NCBI RefSeq assembly: GCF_018131075.1
Contig: NZ_JAFCLS010000022.1
Span: 1-64,000 of the forward strand
Direction of reading: 5' to 3'
Length of the DNA: 64,000 bases
Origin: Bradyrhizobium sp. JYMT SZCCT0428
Lineage (GTDB): Bacteria; Pseudomonadota; Alphaproteobacteria; Rhizobiales; Xanthobacteraceae
Position numbers and translations under genes: made by a program. The number at the start of each line of letters is the position of its first letter. The first letter of the stretch is position 1. The notes under the pieces are model-generated. The model worked only from the letters and a program-made list of their open reading frames with translations. It searched no databases and had not been told where the DNA came from. This document shows positions 51,000 through 59,036 of the stretch, in pieces.

Positions 51000-53533
51000 A
51001 GCTGTCGTCCGCCTCGAAATACCGGCCGCTGCTGCTGGCGGGCCTCGCACTGATCGCGCTGCCGTTCGGCATGCAGGCGCTTGGCCTGTCGCACAACACC
51101 GGGACCATGGTGGTGGCGCTGGCGATCGCGACCATGGGGCTCAACCTGTGTGTCGGCTACACTGGCCTGGTCTCGTTCGGCCACGGCACCTGGTTCGGCA
51201 TCGGCGCCTATGCGGCGGGCCTGATCCAGCTCAACTGGTTCCCCGGCTCGATCTGGCTGCCGCTGCTGCTGTCGCTGGTCGTGGTGGCGGTCGCCTCCGC
51301 GGCCGTCGGTATCGTCATCCTGCGGCGCCGCGGCGTCTACTTCTCGCTGCTGACGCTGGCGCTGGCGGCGCTGGCCTACACCACCGCCTTCCGCTGGACC
51401 AAGGTCACCGGCGGCGAAGACGGCCTCGGTGGCCTGAAGCGCGGCAGCATCGGTGCCTTCGATCTCGACAACGCGCTCAACTATTACATCGTCGTCGCCG
51501 TGCTCAGCCTCGGCGTGCTCTATCTGTTGCTGCGGCTGGTGCGTTCGCCGTTCGGCCACGTGCTGGTGGCGATCCGCGAGAACCAGTTGCGCGCCACCTT
51601 CCAGGGCTATCCGGTCGAGCGCTACAAGCTCGGCGTCTTCGTGATCTCGGCAGTGGTCACGGGCTTTGCCGGCGGGCTGATCGGATTCCAGAATTACCTC
51701 GTCTCGGCCGAGGCGGTCTCGGTGCCGTTCTCCGGCGAACTGCTGGCGATCGTCGTGATCGGCGGCATGCGCAGCATGCTGGGGCCGGCGCTCGGCGCGC
51801 TGTTCTTCATCCTGTTCCGCGAATTGTTTTCGATCTGGACCTCGGACTGGCTGCTGTGGTTCGGACTGATCTTTGTGGCCTTCGTGCTGTTCTCGCCGGA
51901 CGGGCTGGTCGGCATCTGGGCCCGGCTCAGCAAACGCTGGTGGCCGGCGCCGGAGGAATCCGCGGCCATGAGCCGGCGCAAGATCTACGAGGGCCTGCCG
52001 CTGCCGGCCTTCCTGATGCCGAAGGGGCTCACCGGCACCGTGCTGGAAGTGAACGGCGTCTCCAGGAGCTTTGGCGGGATCCGCGCCGTCCACAATGCGA
52101 GTCTTGCGGTCGGCGCCGGTGAAATCCACGCGCTGATCGGCCCGAACGGCGCCGGCAAGACCACGCTGTTCAATCTGGTCTCGGGTCTGTTTCCGACCGA
52201 CAAGGGCACCATCAAGCTCAACGGCCGCGAGATTCAGGGCGTGCCGTCCGACCTGATCTGCCATCAGGGGCTGGCGCGCTCGTTCCAGATCACCAACCTG
52301 TTCAAGGGCCTGTCGATCTACGAGAATTTGCGGCTGTCGCTGCAGGCGCAGAGCGACATGCGCTTCAATTTCTGGCGCGACATCGACAGCTACGAGAGCA
52401 TTCATGCCGAGACCGCGGAGCTGATCAAGTTCCTCGGCCTCGAAGGCATCGAGACGATCGAAGGCGGCGAACTCTCTTACGGCGGGCAGCGGTTGGTCGA
52501 TCTCGGCATCGCGCTCGGCTCCAAGCCGCAGGTGCTGTTGCTCGACGAGCCGCTGGCCGGCCTCGCGGCCGCCGAACGCGAGCGCGTCTCGAACCTCGTC
52601 AAGAACGTCGCCGCCAATATCCCCGTGCTGATCGTGGAACACGATATCGACCGCGTGCTCGGCTTCTCGCACTCCGTCACCGTGATGAACCAGGGCGAAG
52701 TGCTGATGACCGGCCCGCCCAGTGCGGTGCGTGCCGACCGCCGGGTGCAGGAAATCTATACCGGCACCGGCGTCCCCGAGGTGGAGCACAGCCGCACCGA
52801 CGAAGCCAGGGAGAGCGCGGCGCAGGTTCTGCGTTTCGAAGGCGTCAACACCTTCTACGGCAAGAGCCATATCCTGCACGACGCCTCGCTCGACGTGCGC
52901 GAAGGCGAGATCGTCGCACTGCTCGGCCGCAACGGCGCCGGCAAATCGACGCTGTTGAAGACGCTCGCCGGACTGACGCCGCTGTCGTCCGGCAAAATCG
53001 AATACGCCGGCACGGACATCGCCCGCCTGCCGGCGCCCGATATCGCGCGCATGGGCATCGGTTATGTGCCGCAGGGCCGCGGCCTGTTCGCCGGCATGAC
53101 GGTGCGGGAAAATCTCTCGCTCGGACGCCTGGCCCGCAAGACCGACGGCAGCAACGGCGTGGTGTGGGATGAAGCGCAGATCCTGCAATATTTTCCCCGG
53201 CTGGCCGAGCGCATGGACGTCGCGGCCGACTACCTCTCCGGCGGCGAGCAGCAAATGGTCGCGGTCGCGCGCGCGATGTCGGGCAATGTCAAGCTGCTGC
53301 TGCTCGACGAGCCCTTTGAGGGACTGGCGCCGACCGTGATCCTCGAATTGTTCAGGGTGTTCGACCAGTTGCGCCGGCACACGTCCATTGTGATCGTCGA
53401 GCACAATCTCGATCTGGTGCTGGCGCTGGCCGACCGCGTCTTCGCGCTGGAGCGCGGCGCGGTGTTCCATCAGGGACCGGCCGCGCCGCTGCTGACCGAT
53501 CTTGAGTACCGGAAGAAGATTCTTTGGCTGTGA
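50996..53533 (+). CDS. LivM-LivG-LivF fusion: ABC permease with two ATPase domains in one chain
   Basis: An 845-residue protein joining three normally separate parts. Residues 1-315 are the LivM permease (VGYTGLVSFGHGTWFGIGAYA; IRENQLRATFQGYPVERYKL). Residues 348-590 are the LivG ATPase with Walker A GPNGAGKT (382-389), signature LSYGGQ (493-498) and Walker B LLLDEP. Residues 610-845 are the LivF ATPase with Walker A GRNGAGKS (644-651), LSGGEQQM (748-755) and LLLLDEP (768-773). All key ATPase residues look intact. LivM-LivG fusions are known; a full triple fusion is less usual. The ATG at 50996 overlaps the livH stop; the frame continues upstream only as a shadow. Confidence 0.95.
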   Translation: MKLSSASKYRPLLLAGLALIALPFGMQALGLSHNTGTMVVALAIATMGLNLCVGYTGLVSFGHGTWFGIGAYAAGLIQLNWFPGSIWLPLLLSLVVVAVASAAVGIVILRRRGVYFSLLTLALAALAYTTAFRWTKVTGGEDGLGGLKRGSIGAFDLDNALNYYIVVAVLSLGVLYLLLRLVRSPFGHVLVAIRENQLRATFQGYPVERYKLGVFVISAVVTGFAGGLIGFQNYLVSAEAVSVPFSGELLAIVVIGGMRSMLGPALGALFFILFRELFSIWTSDWLLWFGLIFVAFVLFSPDGLVGIWARLSKRWWPAPEESAAMSRRKIYEGLPLPAFLMPKGLTGTVLEVNGVSRSFGGIRAVHNASLAVGAGEIHALIGPNGAGKTTLFNLVSGLFPTDKGTIKLNGREIQGVPSDLICHQGLARSFQITNLFKGLSIYENLRLSLQAQSDMRFNFWRDIDSYESIHAETAELIKFLGLEGIETIEGGELSYGGQRLVDLGIALGSKPQVLLLDEPLAGLAAAERERVSNLVKNVAANIPVLIVEHDIDRVLGFSHSVTVMNQGEVLMTGPPSAVRADRRVQEIYTGTGVPEVEHSRTDEARESAAQVLRFEGVNTFYGKSHILHDASLDVREGEIVALLGRNGAGKSTLLKTLAGLTPLSSGKIEYAGTDIARLPAPDIARMGIGYVPQGRGLFAGMTVRENLSLGRLARKTDGSNGVVWDEAQILQYFPRLAERMDVAADYLSGGEQQMVAVARAMSGNVKLLLLDEPFEGLAPTVILELFRVFDQLRRHTSIVIVEHNLDLVLALADRVFALERGAVFHQGPAAPLLTDLEYRKKILWL

Positions 53534-53538
53534 GTGTT

Positions 53539-53617
53539 CGTCATTGCGAGCGAAGCGAAGCAATCCACTCCTACTTTTGCCTTGGCTATGGATTGCTTCG
53601 CTGCGCTCGCAATGACG
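53539..53617. repeat. Dispersed palindromic element CGTCATTGCGAGC...GCTCGCAATGACG
   Basis: CGTCATTGCGAGCGAAGCGAAG and its inverse near-copy CTTCGCTGCGCTCGCAATGACG flank a short loop; it starts six bases after the transporter stop. Familiar in Bradyrhizobium gene ends and related to the element at 33093-33225. Confidence 0.9.
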
Positions 53618-53653
53618 CGGTTGATATCTCGGATCACATTGAGGGAGGCGACG

Positions 53654-54614
53654 ATGCAACGTTTGATGACGACCGCGATAGCCGTTGTAGCGGCCCTGCT
53701 CGCGCACCATGCCACCGCCGCTGACGACAAGATGACGATCGCCGTATTCACCAAAAATTCGACCAACCCGGCCTATGAGGCCTTCCGCATTGCCGCCGAC
53801 CAGATCGCGCGGACCACCGGCGCAATGGTCGTGCACTTCGTGCCGAAGCAGCCCGACAATGTCGACGAGCAGAAGGCGATGGTGGAACAGGTCATCAAGA
53901 ACCGGCCGGATGCGATCATCTTCATTCCAGTCGACGATGTCGCGATGGTCCCTTCGGTGAAGCTGCTCAACGAGGCCAAGATTCCGGTGATACTGGTCTC
54001 CAACCCGCTGCCGGGCAGTTTTGTGACCTATGTCGGCGCCGACGATTTCGAGATCGGCTATCGCGAGGCGCGCTATCTGTTCGAGCACCTCGGGGCTAAG
54101 GGCAAGATCGTCGTCATCGAGGGCACGCCGGCCGCACCCACCAACCGCGAGCGGCTGCGCGGTTACCAGCGCGCCTTCGGCGAATTCCCGGGCATCGAGG
54201 TGCTGGGCTCGGCGGTCGGCAATTACCAGACCCCCGACGCCAGGCGCGGAATGGAGAAGCTGCTGGCCGAGCACAAGCAGATCGACGCGGTGCTTTCAGC
54301 CAATGACAGCATGGCGCTCGGCGTGCTCGACGCGCGTCAAGACCGCCAACCGGACGGCTGTTGTGATCGGCATCAACGGCATCCTCCCGGCGGTGAAGCA
54401 GATCGAAGCCGGCGGGATGCTCGCGAGCGTCGACTTCAACATGTTCAAGATCGGCTGCACCGCGACGCGGGCGGCGGTGCGTCATCTCAAGCGCGAACCG
54501 CTGCCGGAGAAGGTGATGCTGCCGGCCGAGGTGATCGACAAGACCAACTACAAGGCCTGGCTGGTGCCGGTCGATCAGCGCGCCTGCCCGGAATGGAGCG
54601 AGGTCGCGCGTTAA
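53654..54614 (+). pseudogene. Sugar-type ABC transporter substrate-binding protein, frameshifted
   Basis: The first 227 or so residues are a periplasmic type I sugar-binding fold with a signal peptide (LMTTAIAVVAALLAHHATAA), TIAVFTKNSTNPAYEAFR, ARPDA-like NRPDAIIFIPVDD and SANDSMALGVLDA. At about 54331-54336 the frame breaks. The rest (KTANRTAVVIGINGILPAVKQIEAGG, ending WSEVAR at 54614) continues one base later, as if one base were inserted in GACGCGCGTCAAG. Read without that base, the product is about 319 residues, normal length. GAGGGAGG precedes the ATG. It is either a recent pseudogene or a sequencing error; no permease or ATPase of its own is adjacent. Confidence 0.8.
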
Positions 54615-54627
54615 TAGCGGATCGTTT

Positions 54628-55617
54628 CTAATGCTCGTCCGGCCGGTTGCGCGCGATGATTTCGGCGGCACCCTTGTCGAGCAATTCCAGACCAACCGCG
54701 CGGCCGAGTTCGCGGGGTCGGTCCGCCGCCGCCGTTCGCGACGCTTCGATGAAGCGCTGACCGGTCTCATCCAGCACAGCAGCCGTGAGCGTCATGTCGT
54801 TGCCGGAAATGGTCGCGTGACCCGCGATCGGCGAATTGCAATGGCCGTTCAGCACCCACAGCACCTCACGCTCGGCCTCGGCGCAGAGCCGCGACGAGGC
54901 GTTCTCGATGCCGGCCAGATACCCGCGCGTGACCCAGTCTTTCTCGACGCATTCGACCGCGACGATGCCCTGGCCCACCGACGGCAGCATCTCGGTGACG
55001 GAGAAATCATAGGCAATGCGCGACGTCATGCCGATGCGCTCGAGGCCGGAGCGTGCCATGACAAGCGCATCCGCCGGCCCGACCTCGCCGCCGTCGGGAA
55101 GGCGCTGCATGTCGCCGCGGTCGAGTTTTGCGATCCGCGTGTCGGCGGCGCCGCGGTAATGGATCACGGTGACTTCCGGAAACAGCCGGCGCAGATAGGC
55201 CGCGCGGCGCACCGCGTTGGTGCCGATCTTGAAGCCCTTGCCGCGCGAGGCCCTGAAGGTTTCCAGCGACAGGCCCGGACGCAGCACCAGTGAATCGTTG
55301 GCGGCATCGCGGGGCAGCGTCGCCGCGATGACGAGGCCGGGCGTCTCCTCATTGCCGGGCACGTCCTTCAGCGAATGCATCGCGGCCTGCAATTCGCCGG
55401 CGCGCATGGCCTGGCGGATTTCGGCAACGAACGCGCCGCCCTTGCCGCCATGACGCAGCAGCTTGCTGGTCTGGTCCTGATCGCCGCGGGTTTCGAATTT
55501 TACGATCTCGACGTTCAGCCCCGGATTGGCCGCACGCAGCCGCCGCGCGACCTCATCGGTCTGCTCCAGTGCCATCACGCTCTTGCGCGTGCCGATACGT
55601 AGGGGTTGGTCTGGCAC
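54628..55617 (-). CDS. hemC: Hydroxymethylbilane synthase (porphobilinogen deaminase), divergent form
   Basis: Joins four porphobilinogens into hydroxymethylbilane for haem and other tetrapyrroles. The 329 residues hold the catalytic HSLKDVP (Lys84, Asp85), the Arg pair in GTNAVRRAAYLRRL, YRGAADTRIAKLDRG, and Cys260 (NGHCNSPIAGHA) that carries the dipyrromethane cofactor. The N-terminus GTRKSVMALEQ departs from the usual GTRGSPLALxQ, so this may be a second, divergent copy. The start at 55617 is standard. It converges on the frameshifted gene with 13 bases between the stops. Confidence 0.9.
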   Translation of the reverse strand: MPDQPLRIGTRKSVMALEQTDEVARRLRAANPGLNVEIVKFETRGDQDQTSKLLRHGGKGGAFVAEIRQAMRAGELQAAMHSLKDVPGNEETPGLVIAATLPRDAANDSLVLRPGLSLETFRASRGKGFKIGTNAVRRAAYLRRLFPEVTVIHYRGAADTRIAKLDRGDMQRLPDGGEVGPADALVMARSGLERIGMTSRIAYDFSVTEMLPSVGQGIVAVECVEKDWVTRGYLAGIENASSRLCAEAEREVLWVLNGHCNSPIAGHATISGNDMTLTAAVLDETGQRFIEASRTAAADRPRELGRAVGLELLDKGAAEIIARNRPDEH

Positions 55618-55720
55618 GGGGTCTCCGTTTCGGGGCGGTCGATGGGTGGGGGATTAAAGCAAAGGGACGGGTAAAACAATCCGCCTTCGCCCTTGGGCTA
55701 CGGCGGGACGGGTCCGCTTT

Positions 55721-55844
55721 CGTCGTCCCGGCGAACGCCGGGACCCATACGCCGCGGCGGCTGTTGTTTGCAGAAAGTCTCTAACGCCGGCGCTCTAATC
55801 GATGGGCCGCGGCGTATGGGTCCCGGCTCAAGGCCGGGACGACG
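55721..55844. repeat. Dispersed inverted repeat CGTCGTCCCGGC...GCCGGGACGACG
   Basis: The ends CGTCGTCCCGGCGAACGCCG and AAGGCCGGGACGACG are inverse copies. Inside, GGGACCCATACGCCGCGGC and GCCGCGGCGTATGGGTCCC match perfectly over 19 bases. It lies upstream of hemC. Confidence 0.92.
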
Positions 55845-56297
55845 TGGATAGGTCATCGTAAACACGCCTTCGCCTTCCCGCGGCGCAATGCGCCCGAGGT
55901 TTGCAAATTCGTTCCGCCCCCAAATAGAGAGGGCGCAGGGAATGCCGGATGCGCGCTGCACCCGCGGTCTCGCGTGCGGTTTGCACAAAACAAAGTGCAC
56001 ACGAGCATACAGGGCAGCGGAGAACATCCGACATTCCCTGCGCAATGGCTTTACGGCTTATATCGCGCTCTCCCCGGAGACGAGTTCTTGATTGACTCCG
56101 TCGCCCCTGATCAGCTTTTGGCCTCTCAGGAACTTGACGCCGGCAACGGGCGCCAGGACCACGCGTCTTCGCCGTACGCCTCTGTCGCGTTACGTCTCCG
56201 CGACATCAGCGTCCATCGCAACCCGTCCAACGTCCGTGACGACGGCCGACGCCCTCTGAGTGGGACGGGATGGCCAAAGATATGCACCTGATTTGCC

Positions 56298-56359
56298 TTT
56301 CTGTAAAACAGAAATATTTTTTATTTTGGGGCTTGACATGACTTCTGAATAACAGAAGT
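56298..56359. promoter_or_regulatory. Two matching palindromes with a TTGACA between them
   Basis: TTTCTG-TAAAA-CAGAAA (56298-56314) and ACTTCTG-AATAA-CAGAAGT (56341-56359) share the core TTCTG-N5-CAGAA and are 44 bases apart centre to centre, about four helical turns. TTGACA at 56333-56338 abuts the second box, as at a promoter under repressor control. The layout resembles operators of IclR-type regulators, but the regulator and target are unknown; the nearest downstream gene is the exporter at 56656. Confidence 0.55.
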
Positions 56360-56420
56360 GATTTGCCCGACGCGGCTACTGCATTGATGTGCGAGCAGCA
56401 AATCGCGCGAACCGTGCGTT

Positions 56421-56520
56421 CCCTCCCCCCCTTGCGGGGGAGGGTTAGGGAGAGGGGTGGCGTCATCGGGACTGCTCGTGAGAACCCCTCTCCCCAGCCC
56501 TCCCCCGCAAGGGGGGAGGG
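56421..56520. repeat. Dispersed inverted repeat CCCTCCCCC...GGGGGAGGG
   Basis: CCCTCCCCCCTTGCGGGGGAGGG and a second copy CCCTCCCCCGCAAGGGGGGAGGG (each given in part) flank AGAGGGGT / ACCCCTCT arms, making a nested palindrome in the exporter leader. Confidence 0.9.
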
Positions 56521-56655
56521 AGCAGACCTTTCGCGTGGCGCGACCGTCCAAACCTTACCCACAACCCCATCCCTCCCCGACGGGCAGCCATCCCGGATTG
56601 GGCATTGTGCGGCGCAACAAAAGGAATAGATTCACGGCCTGAAGCGAGGTCGTAA

Positions 56656-57906
56656 GTGTCTGAAATCAATGCCAATGCCTGGGTTTCCTCAGGCCATCGC
56701 CCGATGGGCTTCCCCGAATTCGTCGTCATCATCGCCTCCATCATGGCGCTGAACCCGCTGGCGATGGACATGATGCTGCCGGCGCTGCCGAACATCCGCT
56801 CCGCGTTCCACCTCGCCGACGCCAACCGCCCGCAAATGGTGCTGTCGATCTTCCTGGTCGGCTTCGGCGTCGGCCAGTTCGTGATGGGGCCGTTGTCCGA
56901 CCGCTTCGGCCGCCGGCCGGTGCTGCTCGGCGGCATGACCGTCTATTTTATCGCGAGCCTGCTGGCGATCGCCGCCCCCTCGTTCGAGACCTTGTTGCTG
57001 GCGCGCGCGCTGCAGGGCCTCGGCACCTCGGCGACCCGCGTCATTGCCACCTCGATCGTGCGCGACTGCTACGCCGGCCGCCGCATGGCGAGCGTGATGT
57101 CGCTGGCGATGATGGTGTTCATCGCGGTGCCCGTCATCGCGCCGTCGTTCGGCCAGGCGGTGCTGCTGCTGACGCAATGGCGCGGCATCTTCATCGTGCT
57201 GATGGTCTATGGCGTGGTGACGCTGATCTGGAGCGCGTGGCGCATGCCGGAGACACTGCCGGTTCCGCTGCGCCGGTCGCTCGCCGTCCGCGACATCCTC
57301 GACGCCTTCCGCCAGACCGTCACCAACCGCCAGACGTTGGGCTACGCGCTGGTCTCCGGCGGAGTGCTCGGCTCGCTGTTCGCTTATGTGTTCACATCGC
57401 AACAGGTATTCACCGATATCTACAGGCTCGGGCATTATTTTCCGATTGCGTTCGCGGGCATCGCGATCGGCACGGCGATTGCCGGCTTCGTCAACTCCCG
57501 CTTCGTCAATCGTCTGGGCATGCGCGTGATTTCACACGCCGCGTTGCTGGGCTACGTCGCCGTATCGGGAATCATGCTGGCGGCGGTGAAATTGCAGATG
57601 CTGCCGTTGCCGCTGTTCATGGCGCTGTCGGCGCTGATGATGTTTTCGTTCGGGCTGATGATCGCCAACTTCACGGCTCTGGCGATGGAGCCGCAGGGCC
57701 ATATCGCCGGCACCGCCTCGTCGCTGTACGGATCGATCACCACCCTGCTCGGCATCGGCATCGGCACCACGATCGGCCAGGATTACGACGGCACGCTGCT
57801 GCCGTTCGCGACCGGTTTCTTCCTGTGTACGCTGGCGTCGCTCGGCGTCGTGCTGGTGGTGGAGAAGGGCCGGCTATTCAGGCCGCATCAGGTAGCGGGA
57901 TACTAG
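56656..57906 (+). CDS. MFS transporter, Bcr/CflA drug-resistance type
   Basis: A 416-residue exporter of the 12-span major facilitator family, driven by protons. Motif A is GPLSDRFGRRPV between spans 2 and 3, and motif C-like glycine/proline residues lie in span 5 (VFIAVPVIAPSFGQAVL). The N-terminal SIMALNPLAMDMMLPALPNI is characteristic of Bcr/CflA (usually ALNPLAIDMYLPALP). The start is a GTG at 56656 with AGGT seven bases before. Substrates in the family include bicyclomycin and chloramphenicol; not predictable here. Confidence 0.93.
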   Translation: MSEINANAWVSSGHRPMGFPEFVVIIASIMALNPLAMDMMLPALPNIRSAFHLADANRPQMVLSIFLVGFGVGQFVMGPLSDRFGRRPVLLGGMTVYFIASLLAIAAPSFETLLLARALQGLGTSATRVIATSIVRDCYAGRRMASVMSLAMMVFIAVPVIAPSFGQAVLLLTQWRGIFIVLMVYGVVTLIWSAWRMPETLPVPLRRSLAVRDILDAFRQTVTNRQTLGYALVSGGVLGSLFAYVFTSQQVFTDIYRLGHYFPIAFAGIAIGTAIAGFVNSRFVNRLGMRVISHAALLGYVAVSGIMLAAVKLQMLPLPLFMALSALMMFSFGLMIANFTALAMEPQGHIAGTASSLYGSITTLLGIGIGTTIGQDYDGTLLPFATGFFLCTLASLGVVLVVEKGRLFRPHQVAGY

Positions 57907-58088
57907 CTTCGCAGGGCGGGTAGAGCCAGCGGGTCGCTGATTGGCCGGAACCATCATGAGCCAGGCGGCTTGGTCTCCAGCAAGGGATAGCCAATACCGG
58001 TGTCCGACCGAACCAGTCTCGATCCAGGAGTCTGAGGCTATCTACCAATGCCCATGAACCGCTGGAACGAGCGAAGGAACGCAACCGT

Positions 58089-58241
58089 ATGGCCATCAAA
58101 AAACACGGCGTCATTATCGAAACGCCAATAGAAGCTCGCCAGGCCGAGCCTGGACCGTCGATACTGTTTTTGCTCCTCATCAGCCTGAGTATTGCCGTGG
58201 TCACGTTGGCGGTTGTCCTTTTCGTGTTTTTCCGGACCTGA
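58089..58241 (+). CDS. Small single-span membrane protein (50 aa)
   Basis: MAIKKHGVIIETPIEARQAE followed by one membrane span (about 25-48, LFLLLISLSIAVVTLAVVLF) and FRT. AAGGAA lies ten bases before the ATG, inside GAGCGAAGGAACG. No family is known to me. The N-terminal 22 residues would be cytoplasmic by the positive-inside rule (KK), although the R near the end argues weakly the other way. Confidence 0.6.
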   Translation: MAIKKHGVIIETPIEARQAEPGPSILFLLLISLSIAVVTLAVVLFVFFRT

Positions 58242-58331
58242 CGCTCACAATTGCATCAGCATAACGCCGGAACGATACGGGGCACCGGACTTTACCTCTT
58301 CAGATCGAACTCCAACCGATGAGCTGGGCCA

Positions 58332-58532
58332 ATGCAAACGCTACCCGTTGACCGCGCGCTGAGCATCTACGGCGCCCTTGCGGACCGTTCCGAGACGAAG
58401 GGCGCCCGCGAGCGTCTTTCAAGGCATCTGATGAAATTATACGTCGACGGCGAAACGAACGAGCACCGCTTGACCGTGCATGGGCTGTCATACCTTCAAA
58501 AGCTGGATCGGGATAACGATTCCAGAAATTGA
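58332..58532 (+). CDS. Small hypothetical protein (66 aa)
   Basis: MQTLPVDRALSIYGALADRS..., a soluble, helical, charged protein (RERLSRHLMKLYVDGETNEHRLTVHGLSYLQKLD in pieces). I recall similar short proteins in Bradyrhizobium with the GExNEHRLTVxGLxYL pattern, so it is probably real. GCTGGG is six bases upstream, a weak ribosome site. Function unknown. Confidence 0.6.
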   Translation: MQTLPVDRALSIYGALADRSETKGARERLSRHLMKLYVDGETNEHRLTVHGLSYLQKLDRDNDSRN

Positions 58533-59036
58533 GGTTTCCGGTGTCATCCCTTTTGCGCCAGCCGCTGCTTTCGCAGTGAATTGCGCCGCATGATCCTGGC
58601 CTTCGCAGCGCGGACGGCGTCGGCTCTGGTCAGTTTGGTTTTCGGTAGGGATTTCCTCTCTGCGTCGTCCGAGCCAGGCATTGCAGGAAGCAACGGTGCG
58701 GGCCTCGTCGAGCCGTGATCGACGGGCTGCATGCTCATTGGGCCGGCGCATCGTGGTTTGCTTTTCTGCATCTGGAATAACGCGTTGCTGCCGGATTTGT
58801 TCGATGTCGCGGACCGCGCCGGGCTGGCAACCTGCTCGCCAGAGGCCTCTGACGAAGGCCGGATCGCAATTCGCGAAAAGGTTCCATGGTCCCCGGTGAA
58901 TAGGCTGCCTTACCCGGTGCAACCTATGCGCCGGTCGCGCCTTGGTTACGGGAGAACCAGCTTGAGCCGCCTATTCAAACCATTCTTTGTTCCCCGTGCC
59001 CGGCGTCTATTTCCTGCAACGCCTCGGAAAGCCTCA
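58533..59036. other. Gap before the PerM-type gene
   Basis: Apart from the possible small minus-strand gene at 58544-58771, no gene is supported. The PerM frame is open from 58731, but its first 102 residues show no membrane spans or family resemblance and are treated as non-coding. Confidence 0.5.
58544..58771 (-). CDS. Possible small basic protein
   Basis: A 75-residue frame whose C-terminal third (TRADAVRAAKARIMRRNSLRKQRLAQKG in pieces) looks like a genuine basic helix. The N-terminal half is Pro/Ser/Arg-rich and no ribosome site precedes the ATG at 58771, so the start may be elsewhere (for example the Met at residue 13). Function unknown; could be a shadow frame. Confidence 0.35.
   Translation of the reverse strand: MQKSKPRCAGPMSMQPVDHGSTRPAPLLPAMPGSDDAERKSLPKTKLTRADAVRAAKARIMRRNSLRKQRLAQKG

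Larger units (their letters stand above)
55845..56655. other. Gene-poor region with dispersed Bradyrhizobium-like sequence
   Basis: No frame looks like a real gene. The part from about 55860 to 56280 (for example GACATTCCCTGCGCAATGGC and GGCTTATATCGCGCTCTCC) matches my memory of a dispersed Bradyrhizobium intergenic sequence, which yields many false Arg-rich ORFs. It is followed by an AT-rich stretch with two palindromes (56298-56359), then a CCTCCCCC-type repeat (56421-56520) just before the exporter gene. Confidence 0.6.

Noticed and set aside
50543..54274. A 1243-codon open frame on the minus strand across the LIV operon
   Set aside because: It is antisense to clear permease and ATPase genes. 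Its translation is rich in His, Arg, Gln and Asp with no domain, as expected from GC-rich codon bias on the opposite strand.
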